The notes: a model not told the origin generated them from the sequence alone. 64,000 nucleotides of DNA from Acinetobacter proteolyticus (GCF_000367945.1 NZ_KB849179.1:2343755-2407754), one strand, 5' to 3'; positions 18,168-28,728 are shown, counted from the stretch's first letter. Program-made: numbers and translations.

Positions 18168-19343
18168 TTAGCCTTGTTGATGGATAGGTAATTTCAACGT
18201 GCCAAGCAAGGTGATAAAAACTAAAGCAGTTAAAATTATTAATAAGATATTGATTCCCCACTTTTCAAGAATAAACGCAGAGATGAGAGGTCCGAAAGCC
18301 AAAGCAATCATGATAGGCCGCCCCAATAGACCCATTCTAATTGCATACCCCTCCTGTCCAAATAGTGCTAGAGGTAATGTGCCTCGAATAATTGTAAGAA
18401 TACCATTCCCTGCGCCGTATAAAGCTGCACCAAGCAAAGCTAAAACATATCCATCCGCGAACAAAAAAAAGAGACCAAAGAAGCTAATCAATACACCCAA
18501 ACGACTTGACAAACTAGGATGTAAGTTTCTAAACAAAGAAAACTCCAGCAATCTCGCTATGATCTGCGCGGGACCAATCATCATCCCAATCGCAAGGGCT
18601 GTTGATACACTAAAGCCAATTGTTTTTAGCATCGATAATAGATGGACTGAAATTGTCGCCACTACAAAAGATTGTACCGTCAAAATAGCGGCCACCAACA
18701 TAAATAGTCGATTATCTTCTTTGTGTACCGTGGTTTGGTTATTGAGCTCTTTAGCATGAGTTTCCGTGCCTTGCTCTTCTCTAGGAAGTAAAAAGTAATG
18801 CAACGGTAGACCTAGAAGTAGATGAAACAATGCCAGAATAAAACAACTGATTCTCCAACCGTATAAGCCTTCTAAAAATACAATTAGCGCCCAACCGATG
18901 GTACTGGCTAAACCGCCTAATAATGTCACACCAACAATCGCCGTTTTTGCATCTTTACCAAGTAATCGACCCAATGTTGAAAATGCGGCATCATACAGGC
19001 CAAATGCCATACCAATACCGAGCATTGTCCACGCAAAATAATAAATAAGTAGATGAGTAGAAAGCCCTAAACATATCAGCCCGACAGCAAAGAATATTGA
19101 ACCAATAGACAGTGCTTTTCTTCCACCAAATTGCTCGATAAACCGCCCAACTTTTGGAGAACAAATACCTGTAACTATAAATCCCCAAGACAACCCAGCA
19201 ATCACTAAAGTTAGAGACCACCCTGTGTCTTTGGCAATAAGATTAGCTAGTACTGCGGGTAAATAAAAAGTGGAACTCCACGCAAGAATCTGCGTGAAGC
19301 CCATGACAGCAATAAGTTTGTATTTTTTTGAATGAAGTAGCAT
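18168..19343 (-). CDS. MFS transporter at the end of the arsenic cluster
   Basis: A 391-residue transporter with about 12 TM segments. The start is taken as the ATG at 19343 (MLLHSKKYK). A TTG at 19385 has a nearby AGAAAGG and remains possible. The region LAWSSTFYLPAVLANLIA resembles MFS proteins found beside arsenic genes. It follows the ArsO-like gene in the same direction, which suggests export of an arsenical or a related compound. The substrate itself is inference. Confidence 0.75.
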   Translation of the reverse strand: MLLHSKKYKLIAVMGFTQILAWSSTFYLPAVLANLIAKDTGWSLTLVIAGLSWGFIVTGICSPKVGRFIEQFGGRKALSIGSIFFAVGLICLGLSTHLLIYYFAWTMLGIGMAFGLYDAAFSTLGRLLGKDAKTAIVGVTLLGGLASTIGWALIVFLEGLYGWRISCFILALFHLLLGLPLHYFLLPREEQGTETHAKELNNQTTVHKEDNRLFMLVAAILTVQSFVVATISVHLLSMLKTIGFSVSTALAIGMMIGPAQIIARLLEFSLFRNLHPSLSSRLGVLISFFGLFFLFADGYVLALLGAALYGAGNGILTIIRGTLPLALFGQEGYAIRMGLLGRPIMIALAFGPLISAFILEKWGINILLIILTALVFITLLGTLKLPIHQQG

Positions 19344-19419
19344 CACAATAAAGAAATATCCATAAAGTATTGAGGGGCAATGCAAACCTTTCTATACACT
19401 GTCTTAAAATGCATAGCTC

Positions 19420-20487
19420 TTAAACATTAGCCAAATAAGCATCTATTTCATCTACCGTCGCTCTTGCTGTTCTAGAAACCCCAATTAATGTTGCAGATGC
19501 CATGCCTGTCCATTCCCCATAGCCGACCAACCAAAGGTTATTTACTTTTATTGAGCGCCCATCATTCACAGCAACTGTCTGATCAAGTTCTACCACATCA
19601 AGACTTCTTAAGTGATTCAATGAAGCTTTAAACCCTGTACACCAAATCACAGCATCTACAGCTTGTGTTGAACCATCAGCCCATATAACTGAATTCTCTT
19701 CAAATGCAGTAAAAGGTTCTCGGCTATGCAATACGCCACGTTCGCGTGCCTCTTTTACACTGTCAATCATGACAATATCACCTAGACCACCAACGGGCTG
19801 ATCAATCACACGACCTTCCTGTTGGGCTTTTAAACGTTCAGTTGCTCGAAGAAATAAAACACGCCCATCAACATCATCAGATAAAAATTGAGGTGGAGTT
19901 ACTGTGACCCAAGTGGTATCTGCAACTTTTGAGACTTCGGCAAGAATTTGTGCACCTGAGTTGCCACCACCAACTACGATCACTTTTTTATTAATAAAAG
20001 GCTCTGAATTTACATAATGTGCTGAATGCGTTTGTATTCCTTCAAATCGCTCATATCCGTCATAACGCGGAATATAAGGCTGACTCCATGTCCCAGTAGC
20101 GCTGACCACCGCTTTTGCTCGCCAATATTGATCACCAGCATAAACATCTAAGTAACCAGCTTTTTGTTCGATATGATCGACATGAACTGGTCGAATAATC
20201 GTAAATTGATAGCGTTGCTCATATGCCGACAAGTAGTCAATCACTTCATTTCGCGTTGGGTAGGTTTGTTCAGTTGTTGGCATCATCCAACCTGACAACG
20301 AGCTCCAAGTATTTGGAGAAAAAAGACGAAGCGATTCCCAAGCATGTGACCACGCACCGCCCGCCTGAGATTGATCATCTAAAATAATAAATGGAATTTT
20401 CTTACGTTTGAGGAAATAAGCTGTAGCAAGTGCTGCCTGACCACCACCAATAATGACTACATCGACTTCAGCTTGTAATTGAGTCAA
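19420..20487 (-). CDS. arsO: ArsO-like flavin monooxygenase
   Basis: A 355-residue FAD/NADPH monooxygenase of the YUC/CzcO type. The FAD motif is [15 protein letters not shown], the substrate-domain segment is [12 protein letters not shown], and the NADP motif is [12 protein letters not shown]. The C-terminal WCTGFKASL box is conserved. I prefer the TTG at 20487 because AGGAG lies 6 bases upstream; an ATG at 20514 is in frame but poorly preceded. Such proteins are common in ars operons and are named ArsO, but the biochemical role is not settled. A strong hairpin separates it from trxB. Confidence 0.78.
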   Translation of the reverse strand: MTQLQAEVDVVIIGGGQAALATAYFLKRKKIPFIILDDQSQAGGAWSHAWESLRLFSPNTWSSLSGWMMPTTEQTYPTRNEVIDYLSAYEQRYQFTIIRPVHVDHIEQKAGYLDVYAGDQYWRAKAVVSATGTWSQPYIPRYDGYERFEGIQTHSAHYVNSEPFINKKVIVVGGGNSGAQILAEVSKVADTTWVTVTPPQFLSDDVDGRVLFLRATERLKAQQEGRVIDQPVGGLGDIVMIDSVKEARERGVLHSREPFTAFEENSVIWADGSTQAVDAVIWCTGFKASLNHLRSLDVVELDQTVAVNDGRSIKVNNLWLVGYGEWTGMASATLIGVSRTARATVDEIDAYLANV

Positions 20488-20526
20488 AGCATCTCTCCTA
20501 TTATTTATTGTCATAATCAAAATTTA

Positions 20527-20553
20527 ACGCCCAGTCTGCAACAGACTGGGCGT
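20527..20553. terminator. Perfect 12-bp hairpin between trxB and arsO
   Basis: Stem ACGCCCAGTCTG / CAGACTGGGCGT with a 3-base loop. On the minus strand it is followed by TAAATTTTG, a weak U-tract. It may end or attenuate the arsenic operon before arsO and the MFS gene. Confidence 0.65.
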
Positions 20554-20588
20554 ATTTCATACAATTTTCAAGCGCTTAAATGAGTCTT

Positions 20589-21548
<960 letters not shown>

Positions 21549-21559
21549 TCACCTAAAGT

Positions 21560-22264
21560 TTATAAGCTACGTTGATTGACACGCTTAGATAATTCTTCTG
21601 CCGACTCTTTTCGCTCTGAATAACGATCTGTGAGGTACTGACTTTGTCCACGAGTGAGCAAGGTGAACTTATATAGTTCTTCCATTACATCGACAATTCG
21701 ATCATAGAAGGATGAAGGTTTCATCCTTCCATCTTCTTCAAACTCTAAAAAAGCTTTTGGAATAGATGATTGGTTAGGAATGGTGATCATGCGCATCCAA
21801 CGGCCTAAAATACGCATCTGGTTTAAGCTGTTAAAGGACTGCGAACCGCCACTAACCTGCATCAATGCCAAAGTTTTTCCTTGCGTTGCTCGAATTGCAC
21901 CGCCTGCCAATGGTATCCAGTCAATTTGTGATTTAAAAATCGAACTCATTGAGCCATGACGTTCAGGTGAGCACCACACCATCCCTTCTGCCCAAGCGAG
22001 TAAATCATGCAACTCTTTCACCTTTGGATGCTCAGTGTCCGCATCCTCTGGTAAGGGCAAGCCTTTCGGATGAAAAATTTTTACTTCAGCTCCAAACTGC
22101 TCCAAGATACGCCCTGCTTCCATCACCGCCAATCGGCTGTATGAACGTTCGCGGTTAGAGCCATACAGCAGTAAAATACGCGGTGGATGATCCAGCTCTT
22201 TAGCTTGTACTTTTTCTAAAGTAGGTTGATCCAAAAGATTCATATCTACATTCGGGAGAGTCAT
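21560..22264 (-). CDS. arsH: ArsH NADPH-dependent FMN reductase / organoarsenical oxidase
   Basis: A 234-residue flavodoxin-like protein. The FMN loop [14 protein letters not shown] and the segment [20 protein letters not shown] are characteristic of ArsH, as is the [12 protein letters not shown] stretch. ArsH oxidises trivalent organoarsenicals to less toxic pentavalent forms. It starts 5 bp after acr3 ends. Confidence 0.93.
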   Translation of the reverse strand: MTLPNVDMNLLDQPTLEKVQAKELDHPPRILLLYGSNRERSYSRLAVMEAGRILEQFGAEVKIFHPKGLPLPEDADTEHPKVKELHDLLAWAEGMVWCSPERHGSMSSIFKSQIDWIPLAGGAIRATQGKTLALMQVSGGSQSFNSLNQMRILGRWMRMITIPNQSSIPKAFLEFEEDGRMKPSSFYDRIVDVMEELYKFTLLTRGQSQYLTDRYSERKESAEELSKRVNQRSL

Positions 22265-22269
22265 AGAAA

Positions 22270-23313
22270 TTACACCTCTTCTTTAAAAAACTTTTTTCTG
22301 AGCCATAAAGACACGCTAACTAAAGCAATCAATACTGGCACTTCAACCAATGGACCAATCACTGTGGTAAATGCCACAGGTGAAGCTAAACCAAAGGTTG
22401 CAATTGCGACAGCCAAAGCCAGTTCAAAATTATTCCCAGCAGCAGTAAACGAAATTGCTGTTGTTTTAGGATAGTCATTCCCCATCCATTTGCTCATAAA
22501 GAAGCTAATGAAGAACATCACGATAAAGTAAATCGTCAATGGAATGGCAATACGCAAGACATCCATCGGTAAGCTAACCACATCGTTACCTTTTAGGCTA
22601 AACATCGCCACAATCGTGAACAATAAAGCTAACAAACTCAGTGGACTGATCTTAGGTAAGAAGACATTTTGATACCAATCAAGACCTTTGGCTTTCACTA
22701 GAGTGAATCGCGTAATAAAGCCAAGGAAAAATGGAATTCCCAAATACACTAATACCGCATGGGTAATCGTCCAGAAATCGACATTGATCACTTGCCCTGC
22801 AACACCAAAATAAGGCGGTAAGAAGGTCAAGAATAACCAAGCATAGGTACTGAAAAATAAAATTTGGAAGATACTGTTAAAAGCCACCAATGCAGCAACA
22901 TATTGGTTATCCCCACAGGCCAAACCGTTCCACACCAAGACCATCGCAATACAACGAGCTAACCCAATCAGGATTAGGCCTGTCATATATTCTGGATAGC
23001 TATGCAAAAAAATAATGGCTAATGCAAACATTAGTACTGGTGCTATCACCCAGTTCTGTACCAAAGACAAAGTTAAGGTTTTTTTGTCTTTAAACACTTG
23101 TGGTAGGGCTGCATAATCCACTTTGGCTAACGGTGGATACATCATCAAAATCAAACCAATCGCAATTGGGATATTGACGGAATCCACACTCATTTTATCC
23201 AAAGCCACTGAAGCTTGTGGAAAGAACACACCGATCGCTATTCCCAACCCCATTGCAATGAAAATCCATAGCGTGAGGTTACGATCTAAAAATGACAGTC
23301 TTTGTTGAGCCAT
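22270..23313 (-). CDS. acr3: Arsenite efflux permease Acr3
   Basis: A 347-residue membrane protein with about 10 TM segments. The [20 protein letters not shown] segment carries the essential Cys of Acr3, and [20 protein letters not shown] is the conserved second signature. It exports arsenite using the proton gradient. The start at 23313 ([12 protein letters not shown]) is chosen over an in-frame TTG/ATG extension that overlaps arsC. Confidence 0.93.
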   Translation of the reverse strand: MAQQRLSFLDRNLTLWIFIAMGLGIAIGVFFPQASVALDKMSVDSVNIPIAIGLILMMYPPLAKVDYAALPQVFKDKKTLTLSLVQNWVIAPVLMFALAIIFLHSYPEYMTGLILIGLARCIAMVLVWNGLACGDNQYVAALVAFNSIFQILFFSTYAWLFLTFLPPYFGVAGQVINVDFWTITHAVLVYLGIPFFLGFITRFTLVKAKGLDWYQNVFLPKISPLSLLALLFTIVAMFSLKGNDVVSLPMDVLRIAIPLTIYFIVMFFISFFMSKWMGNDYPKTTAISFTAAGNNFELALAVAIATFGLASPVAFTTVIGPLVEVPVLIALVSVSLWLRKKFFKEEV

Positions 23314-23320
23314 GATGTTC

Positions 23321-23794
23321 TCATTCAATATCTGAGATGTGATTGATTGAAGCAATCAATTCAGGACGAGACATGTGCGCTGTATCCAGTGCAAATAATG
23401 CATCTAAACGACGGTTGATATGGTCAACAGTAACTTGGAATGCTTTTAATTTTTCTTCTTTCGGCAAATCTAAATGTGAAGGATCAGCCAAGCCCCAATG
23501 TGCCTTAATCGCTCCACCTAAATAAAGTGGACACGCTTCTTGAGCTGCTGAATCGCAAACAGTAATCACGACGTCAGGTTGATATTGTTCGCAGTCATCA
23601 ATGGTTTTGCTCCACAAGCCATCTGTTGAAAGACCTAAGTTTTGCAAAGTTTCTATGGTCAATGGATGTACTTGCCCGGATGGCTTACTTCCTGCACTGT
23701 ATGCTTTCCACCCTTCAGGCGCACGGCTGTTAAAAAGAACTTCTGACAGGATGCTACGGCAACTATTTCCAGTACACAAAAAAAGAAATTTCAT
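23321..23794 (-). CDS. arsC: Arsenate reductase, low-molecular-weight phosphatase type
   Basis: A 157-residue protein that opens [18 protein letters not shown], the anion-binding C-x5-R loop (Cys7–Arg13) of LMW tyrosine phosphatase-type arsenate reductases. [11 protein letters not shown] holds the general acid Asp. It reduces arsenate to arsenite, which Acr3 exports. Thioredoxin coupling is plausible given trxB nearby. It lies 6 bp after arsR. Confidence 0.92.
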   Translation of the reverse strand: MKFLFLCTGNSCRSILSEVLFNSRAPEGWKAYSAGSKPSGQVHPLTIETLQNLGLSTDGLWSKTIDDCEQYQPDVVITVCDSAAQEACPLYLGGAIKAHWGLADPSHLDLPKEEKLKAFQVTVDHINRRLDALFALDTAHMSRPELIASINHISDIE

Positions 23795-23800
23795 ATTCTA

Positions 23801-24121
23801 TTACTCACAATAACTATTTATTTGGATATTTTGGGAATCTTTATTCGCTATGGTTTGACTGCTTACCAAAAGATTAAGAACGTCATGGCACCACATTGGT
23901 AACTGCGGATTAATGCTGTAATACACCCATTGGCTTTGTCTTCTGTCCTGTAAGAGACCAGAAGAACGCAGTAAGGCTAAATGCCTAGAAATCTTTGGCT
24001 GACTCAATTGCAACTTTTCAGTCAAATCACAAACACATAATTCTTTATTCTCAGCGACTAAAGTCACGATATTGAGTCGAGTTTCATCTGATAAGCATTT
24101 AAAAAAATTAACTTGATCCAT
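23801..24121 (-). CDS. arsR: Arsenical-responsive repressor ArsR
   Basis: A 106-residue winged-helix repressor of the ArsR/SmtB family. ELCVCDL puts Cys29 and Cys31 in the As(III)-binding helix, and SQPKISRHLALLRSSGLL is the DNA-recognition region. It represses the ars genes until arsenite binds. It sits second in the run, after the glutaredoxin-type arsC. Confidence 0.94.
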   Translation of the reverse strand: MDQVNFFKCLSDETRLNIVTLVAENKELCVCDLTEKLQLSQPKISRHLALLRSSGLLQDRRQSQWVYYSINPQLPMWCHDVLNLLVSSQTIANKDSQNIQINSYCE

Positions 24122-24136
24122 TCTTAATTCCTATTC

Positions 24137-24166
24137 ATTTATTTGGATATACGGATAATCATATAC
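24137..24166. promoter_or_regulatory. Candidate ArsR operator
   Basis: AT-rich interrupted repeats (GGATATACGGATAATCATAT) lie just before arsR, and the 14-mer ATTTATTTGGATAT (24137–24150) occurs again at 23816–23829 inside the arsR 3' end. A related ATATACGAA lies at 24651. Autoregulation by ArsR is usual, but the exact site is a guess. Confidence 0.3.
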
Positions 24167-24180
24167 AAAAAGTAAAATTT

Positions 24181-24615
24181 TTAATTCACTCGTTGACCAT
24201 TTTCATCAATCACTTTTTCACCATCCTCTTTCGTAAAAGTACCCTTCTGAGGTAATGGTAAAATATCTAAAACAACTTCTGAGGGACGGCTTAAGCGAGT
24301 GCCTAATTCAGTAACAACAAATGGTCGATTAATCAATATTGGATGATCAAGCATAAAACCGAGTAACTGCTCATCACTCAAATCACTACGATCAAGGTCT
24401 AAATCCCGATAAGGATCTACATTCTGGCGAATAGCCTCTCTTACTGTTAATTTTGCATCCTGAATCAATTTAACTAATTCGTCATGACTAGGTGGTGTAA
24501 TGAGATATTCAATCACAGTTGGCTCGATCCCTGTATTACGGATCAAAGCCAAAGTATTTCTAGATGTTCCACAAGCTGGGTTGTGATAAATCTTCACTGT
24601 TGATGAAGTTGTCAT
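24181..24615 (-). CDS. arsC: Arsenate reductase, glutaredoxin-dependent type
   Basis: A 144-residue ArsC of the R773 family. The catalytic Cys15 lies in HNPACGTSRNT, and conserved PTVIEYL, RPFVVTELGTRLSRPSE and the Arg-rich binding segment are present. It uses glutaredoxin and glutathione. It is first in the ars run, ahead of arsR. Two mechanistically different arsenate reductases in one operon give redundancy across thiol systems. Confidence 0.93.
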   Translation of the reverse strand: MTTSSTVKIYHNPACGTSRNTLALIRNTGIEPTVIEYLITPPSHDELVKLIQDAKLTVREAIRQNVDPYRDLDLDRSDLSDEQLLGFMLDHPILINRPFVVTELGTRLSRPSEVVLDILPLPQKGTFTKEDGEKVIDENGQRVN

Positions 24616-24774
24616 CGAATTAAGCTCTTTTAAGATTTTATAACACCTTTATATACGAAACTCCATATATATGCAATACCATATATTAAATTTTTAATAA
24701 TGTCTTAGAAAATAAATACCATCTAAAAAAGCTTTTCACTATCAATTGAATGGCAATAATACAACTAAATTAAA

Positions 24775-24789
24775 AGCCTCTTTAGAAGG
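24775..24789 (-). terminator. Probable terminator after feoB
   Basis: On the minus strand, GCCT-loop-AGGC is followed by TTTTAA, about 35 bp past the feoB stop. A longer alternative stem (AAGGCG/CGCCTT) encloses it. The stem is short, so confidence is moderate. Confidence 0.45.
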
Positions 24790-24824
24790 CGACTATTGAT
24801 TTATGTCAACAGCCGCCTTTTAAA

Positions 24825-26654
24825 TTAAAATCGACTTATGACTTGATAAGTTATAAAAGAGAATAGGTAAGCCAACGAAAATAGATAAACAGCCATTACG
24901 ACTGGTTGTTTCCAACTCCCTGTTTCTCTTCGAATAGTTGCTAGTGTTGCTAAACAATGCGGGGCAAAGATAAACCAAACTAACAATGACATACCTGTCG
25001 CTAGCCCCCATCCATCTGGTCCAGATATTTGAGATAATAAGGTCTGGGTAACTGCATCTTCATCACCAGACATTGCATAAATCACTCCTAATGCAGCAAT
25101 AATCACTTCACGAGCTGCCATTGCAGGAATCAAAGCAATACAAATTTCCCAAGTAAATCCAATCGGAGCAAATATTGGATGGATTAGATGTCCTAACTGT
25201 CCAGCAATACTATAATTGATTGGTGGCATTGTTGGATTATCAGGTGGTAAAGGGAACGTTACCAAGAACCATAATAAAATAGAAAGTGCGACAATAATTC
25301 CACCAACTCTTTTTAAGAATATAGTTGCTCTATCATAAAGCCCCAAAGCTACATTTCGAACATCTGGAATACGGTATGTAGGTAATTCAAAAATGAAAAT
25401 ACTTTCAGTTTTATCTTTTCTGATTAATTTCAGGAATAAAGAAACCAATAAAGCGGATACGATTCCTGACATGTAAAGCCCGAGCAGAACTAGACCTTGT
25501 AAACTGAGCCAACCATAAACCAACTTGTTTGGAATGAATGCAGCGATCAGCAAAGCATATACAGGTAATCGTGCAGAACACGTCATTAAAGGTGCAATCA
25601 TAATCGTTGCTAAACGATCTCTTTCAGAGCTAATACTTCTAGTCGCCATGACTCCGGGAATTGCACAAGCAAAGCTCGAAAGTAGTGGAATAAATGAACG
25701 CCCACTTAAACCAGCTTTAGACATCAGCTTATCTAACAAAAAAGCAGCTCTAGGTAAGTATCCCGATTCTTCTAAAATTAAAATAAAGAAAAATAAGATC
25801 AGAATTTGAGGCATGTACGCGAGTACACTACCAGCACCTGCAATTACACCATCAACGACCAAACTTCTTAAAAGTGGATGAGTAATCAGAGGTCCTATCG
25901 CCCCACCAAACCATGAAATCGAATCCTCAACAAAGGAAATTAACGGTTGAGCCCAAATAAAGACAGCCTGAAACATTACAAACATGGTAAAGGTCAATAT
26001 TAATAATCCAAAAACTGGATGTAAGAATATTTTGTCCAAGAAAGCCGTTCGTTTATCACCATTATCATTTTTCAAGATGACTTGTTTTGTAATATATTTG
26101 ATTTGGTCAAAGTGACTCAGATCAGAATGATAAGGGGCAACAAACAAATTCTTTTGATCCAATTGGGTCAATAGCCCCTGAATGCCTTTTGTTTTTACAG
26201 CTACTGACTCAACAACAGGAATACCTAAAAGCTGAGATAGCTTCGTTGTATCAATTGCAATCCCACGCTTTCTAACCTCATCCATCATGTTAAGGACAAG
26301 TAACATTGGTCTGTTTAAAGCCCTGACTTCAAGTACAAGACTTAAATGAAGATGAAGATTCGTAGCATCGACAACACATACAAAAATATCAGGTATGACT
26401 TCACCTTTTAATTCACCAAAGCATACTGCTCTAGTTACTTCCTCATCTAAACTGCTCGGTTTTAAACTATAAGTCCCAGGCAAATCCAATACTCGAACGG
26501 TATCACCAGAAGGTAGTTTAAAAAATCCCTCTTTCCGTTCTACCGTAACCCCAGCATAATTTGCAACTTTTTGACGAGTCCCTGTGAGGGTGTTAAAAAG
26601 TGATGTTTTACCGCAATTAGGATTACCAACCAGTGCAATATTTTTAGTTTCCAT
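24825..26654 (-). CDS. feoB: Ferrous iron transporter FeoB
   Basis: A 609-residue FeoB, shorter than the roughly 770-residue E. coli protein. The N-terminal G domain has G1 GNPNCGKTS (10–18), G3 DLPGTYSL and G4 NMMDE. The Gate/FeoB_C membrane domains include CAIPGVMATRSISSERDR and AAREVIIAALGVIYAM, with about 8–10 TM segments. It imports Fe(II), driven by GTP-linked conformational change. It overlaps feoA by 11 bp. Its place behind a CDF transporter and a metal-responsive MerR is unusual for Fur-type iron uptake, so the physiological metal or role may differ here. Confidence 0.9.
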   Translation of the reverse strand: METKNIALVGNPNCGKTSLFNTLTGTRQKVANYAGVTVERKEGFFKLPSGDTVRVLDLPGTYSLKPSSLDEEVTRAVCFGELKGEVIPDIFVCVVDATNLHLHLSLVLEVRALNRPMLLVLNMMDEVRKRGIAIDTTKLSQLLGIPVVESVAVKTKGIQGLLTQLDQKNLFVAPYHSDLSHFDQIKYITKQVILKNDNGDKRTAFLDKIFLHPVFGLLILTFTMFVMFQAVFIWAQPLISFVEDSISWFGGAIGPLITHPLLRSLVVDGVIAGAGSVLAYMPQILILFFFILILEESGYLPRAAFLLDKLMSKAGLSGRSFIPLLSSFACAIPGVMATRSISSERDRLATIMIAPLMTCSARLPVYALLIAAFIPNKLVYGWLSLQGLVLLGLYMSGIVSALLVSLFLKLIRKDKTESIFIFELPTYRIPDVRNVALGLYDRATIFLKRVGGIIVALSILLWFLVTFPLPPDNPTMPPINYSIAGQLGHLIHPIFAPIGFTWEICIALIPAMAAREVIIAALGVIYAMSGDEDAVTQTLLSQISGPDGWGLATGMSLLVWFIFAPHCLATLATIRRETGSWKQPVVMAVYLFSLAYLFSFITYQVISRF

Positions 26655-26910
26655 TGGTAATCTCTACAAAAATTCGTTCTGCTTCATTTTTTCTTAAGGC
26701 GAAACGTGAGGTTTCGATTTGAACCAACACAGGATCACCACCAAAAAGCCCTTTCGCAAGCACTTGTAAGGATTCACCTACTCTAAAGCCCAGCAGTTCT
26801 AAACGCTCCAGAACAGGATCATTTTTATCTTGATACTGTTCACCCTTTTTAAGATCAATGATTTTTACAGTCTGGTCTTGCTTTACTTGAAATAAATTCA
26901 TTGTCAGCAC
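26644..26910 (-). CDS. feoA: FeoA-family SH3-like protein
   Basis: An 88-residue FeoA domain with ERLELLGFRVGESLQVLAKG and the C-terminal LRKNEAERIFVEI, the conserved parts of the SH3-like fold. It is thought to bind and modulate FeoB. It starts 1 bp after the CDF gene stops and overlaps feoB, which points to tight co-translation. Confidence 0.9.
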   Translation of the reverse strand: MLTMNLFQVKQDQTVKIIDLKKGEQYQDKNDPVLERLELLGFRVGESLQVLAKGLFGGDPVLVQIETSRFALRKNEAERIFVEITNGN

Positions 26911-26911
26911 C

Positions 26912-28225
26912 CTATTTCAACGCCAAAATTTTTCGAGCGCCATTCAGTACAAACAGTGAAACAAGAATACCAATAACCAAATCTGGGTAAGCTGAACCAG
27001 TCCATGCGACAAGTACACCTGCTAAAATAACCCCCATATTTACTATTACGTCATTAGCTGAAAAGATCCAACTCGCTTTCATATGGGCTCCGCCATCTCT
27101 ATGCCCAGAAATGAGATACAAGCACGTCACATTGGCAATAAGTGCTAAGAAGCCAATAATGATCATCAAATCTGACTCTGGTTCACTACCAAACATGAAA
27201 CGTCTGACAACATCAATAATAACGATCAAAGCTAATAAAAGTTGAATCCATCCTGCAAAATGAGCTGCTTTTAATTGGTATTTAGCCGCTTTCCCTACCG
27301 CGTAAAGTGCTATACCGTAAACGGCCGCATCAGCAAACATATCAAGAGAGTCCGCAATGAGCCCCGTCGATGCGGCAATAATTCCACTTATGAACTCAAT
27401 AAAAAAAAGAACACCATTAATCGCTAGTAATAATTTAAGGACTTTCGCCTGCTTAGTCGGATCTGGTGTTTCAGGCAATTCCCCAGTGGCTTTTACTGTT
27501 TCCACAAGCTTTGCACCAAAACCGAGGGCTTCAAGTTTTGTGGTAATTTCATTAATCCCATTTGTATGGAAAACAACTAACTGTCTTTGTGCCAAATCAA
27601 ATGATAAACCTTTAACTTCATGCAAGGGAGAAAGAGCCATTCTGACCATTTGCTCTTCTGCCGAACAATCCATCTTTGGAATCAGAAAAGTACTGGCTTC
27701 TTGTGCGTGCTCTTTATTTTCATAAGCTTCAGTCTTATTTAATTTTGCTCCAAATCCAAGAGCTTCAAGTTTTGCAGTGATTTCATTATTTTCACCATTA
27801 TGCAGAACTTTTAGGTTTCGGTTTGGCAAATCAAATACCAGCCTCTTAACATCTACTAATGAAGATAAAGTCATCCGAACCATTTGTTCCTCTGCGGAGC
27901 AATCCATTTTCGGGATGTTATAGTCACTGATGAAAGTCGCTGTATCTTTACTCCCCCGAATCGTTTCAGGTGAAGTTATCGAATCCGAACCACAACATAA
28001 ACTCGACTGCGTAGAACACGGCTGGTTACTACCGCAAGTATCTTTTTCATCAGAGTTAGCACCTTGCTGTAACTCATTACCACAACAAGAGCTTTTAGTT
28101 ACTTCAGTAGCTGAATCTTTACCTTTACAAGAATCTGTTTCTGATTCATTTTGTTTTTGCTTGGTATCGTCACAAGAACTTTCTTTATTACAACCGCAAC
28201 CACTCATTGATGTGCCTATAGTCAT
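26912..28225 (-). CDS. Cation transporter: Cys-rich N-terminus, two HMA-like repeats, CDF-type membrane domain
   Basis: A 437-residue fusion. Residues of about 9–90 are Cys-rich (CGC, SSCDD, SCCG, CCGS clusters). Two repeats of about 75 residues each follow, both starting IPKMDCSAEEQMVRM and ending in EALGFGAKL; they look like heavy-metal-associated domains with a single Cys instead of CxxC. The last 190 residues form a CDF-like membrane domain with 5–6 TM segments. Its metal sites are altered: SLDMFAD in place of the first HxxxD-type site and SANDVIVN in place of the second. It is first in the feoAB operon under a MerR-type promoter, so metal efflux or handling is likely. The metal is unknown. 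M7 is an alternative start. Confidence 0.82.
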   Translation of the reverse strand: MTIGTSMSGCGCNKESSCDDTKQKQNESETDSCKGKDSATEVTKSSCCGNELQQGANSDEKDTCGSNQPCSTQSSLCCGSDSITSPETIRGSKDTATFISDYNIPKMDCSAEEQMVRMTLSSLVDVKRLVFDLPNRNLKVLHNGENNEITAKLEALGFGAKLNKTEAYENKEHAQEASTFLIPKMDCSAEEQMVRMALSPLHEVKGLSFDLAQRQLVVFHTNGINEITTKLEALGFGAKLVETVKATGELPETPDPTKQAKVLKLLLAINGVLFFIEFISGIIAASTGLIADSLDMFADAAVYGIALYAVGKAAKYQLKAAHFAGWIQLLLALIVIIDVVRRFMFGSEPESDLMIIIGFLALIANVTCLYLISGHRDGGAHMKASWIFSANDVIVNMGVILAGVLVAWTGSAYPDLVIGILVSLFVLNGARKILALK

Positions 28226-28242
28226 ATCTTTACTTATTGCAT

Positions 28243-28273
28243 ATTAAAATCCCTATAGCTACTATAGAGTCAA
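28243..28273 (-). promoter_or_regulatory. MerR-type promoter/operator for the CDF-feoAB operon
   Basis: On the minus strand: -35 TTGACT, a 19-bp spacer and -10 TTTAAT. The spacer holds the dyad CTATAG-TAG-CTATAG (28253–28267). The overlong 19-bp spacer with a centred dyad is the hallmark of promoters that MerR, CadR or PbrR proteins untwist. The divergent merR gene starts 21 bp away. Confidence 0.85.
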
Positions 28274-28293
28274 GCTAGTTTTTGTTGATTACC

Positions 28294-28686
28294 ATGTTCT
28301 TAAAAATAGGTGAGTTATCTGAGAAGACCTCTTGTTCAGTATTAACAATCAGGTTCTATGAAAAAGAAGGTTTAATCCCACCACCTGAAAGAAATCAGGG
28401 TAACTATCGACTGTATTCTGAAAACTATATTGATAGACTAAAATTTATTGTCAATTGTCGAACATTGAACATGAATCTTAGTGAAATCAAGAAATTATTA
28501 ACTTATAAAGATACTCCTGCCCAAAATTGTTCTGAAGTAAACGAACTTATTGATTCTCATATCAGAGATGTACAAGATAGTATTAGAAACCAACAGAAAC
28601 TCATTGAGCAGTTGTTAGAAATTCGGAAAACCTGTGACGGTTTATGTACTGCTGATAAATGTGGCGTATTAAAAAATTTAGCTTGA
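28294..28686 (+). CDS. MerR-family metal-responsive regulator (CadR/PbrR-like)
   Basis: A 130-residue MerR protein from the ATG at 28294. The winged helix reads KIGELSEKTSCSVLTIRFYE, followed by a dimerisation helix. Cysteines at 14, 79, 114, 118 and 123 resemble the metal-binding set of CadR and PbrR (Cd/Pb). It is divergent from the CDF-feoAB operon and probably activates it when a soft or borderline metal is in excess. The family also includes zinc and cobalt sensors, so the effector is open. Confidence 0.88.
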   Translation: MFLKIGELSEKTSCSVLTIRFYEKEGLIPPPERNQGNYRLYSENYIDRLKFIVNCRTLNMNLSEIKKLLTYKDTPAQNCSEVNELIDSHIRDVQDSIRNQQKLIEQLLEIRKTCDGLCTADKCGVLKNLA

Positions 28687-28695
28687 GCTATTTAT

Positions 28696-28728
28696 AGCTA
28701 AGGGAACTTAAAAGTTCCCTTAGCTTTT
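28696..28728. terminator. Strong bidirectional terminator
   Basis: Perfect 14-bp stem AGCTAAGGGAACTT / AAGTTCCCTTAGCT with a 2-base gap, followed by TTTT on the plus strand. It ends merR and begins right at the stop codon of the convergent Gp3-like gene. Confidence 0.92.
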
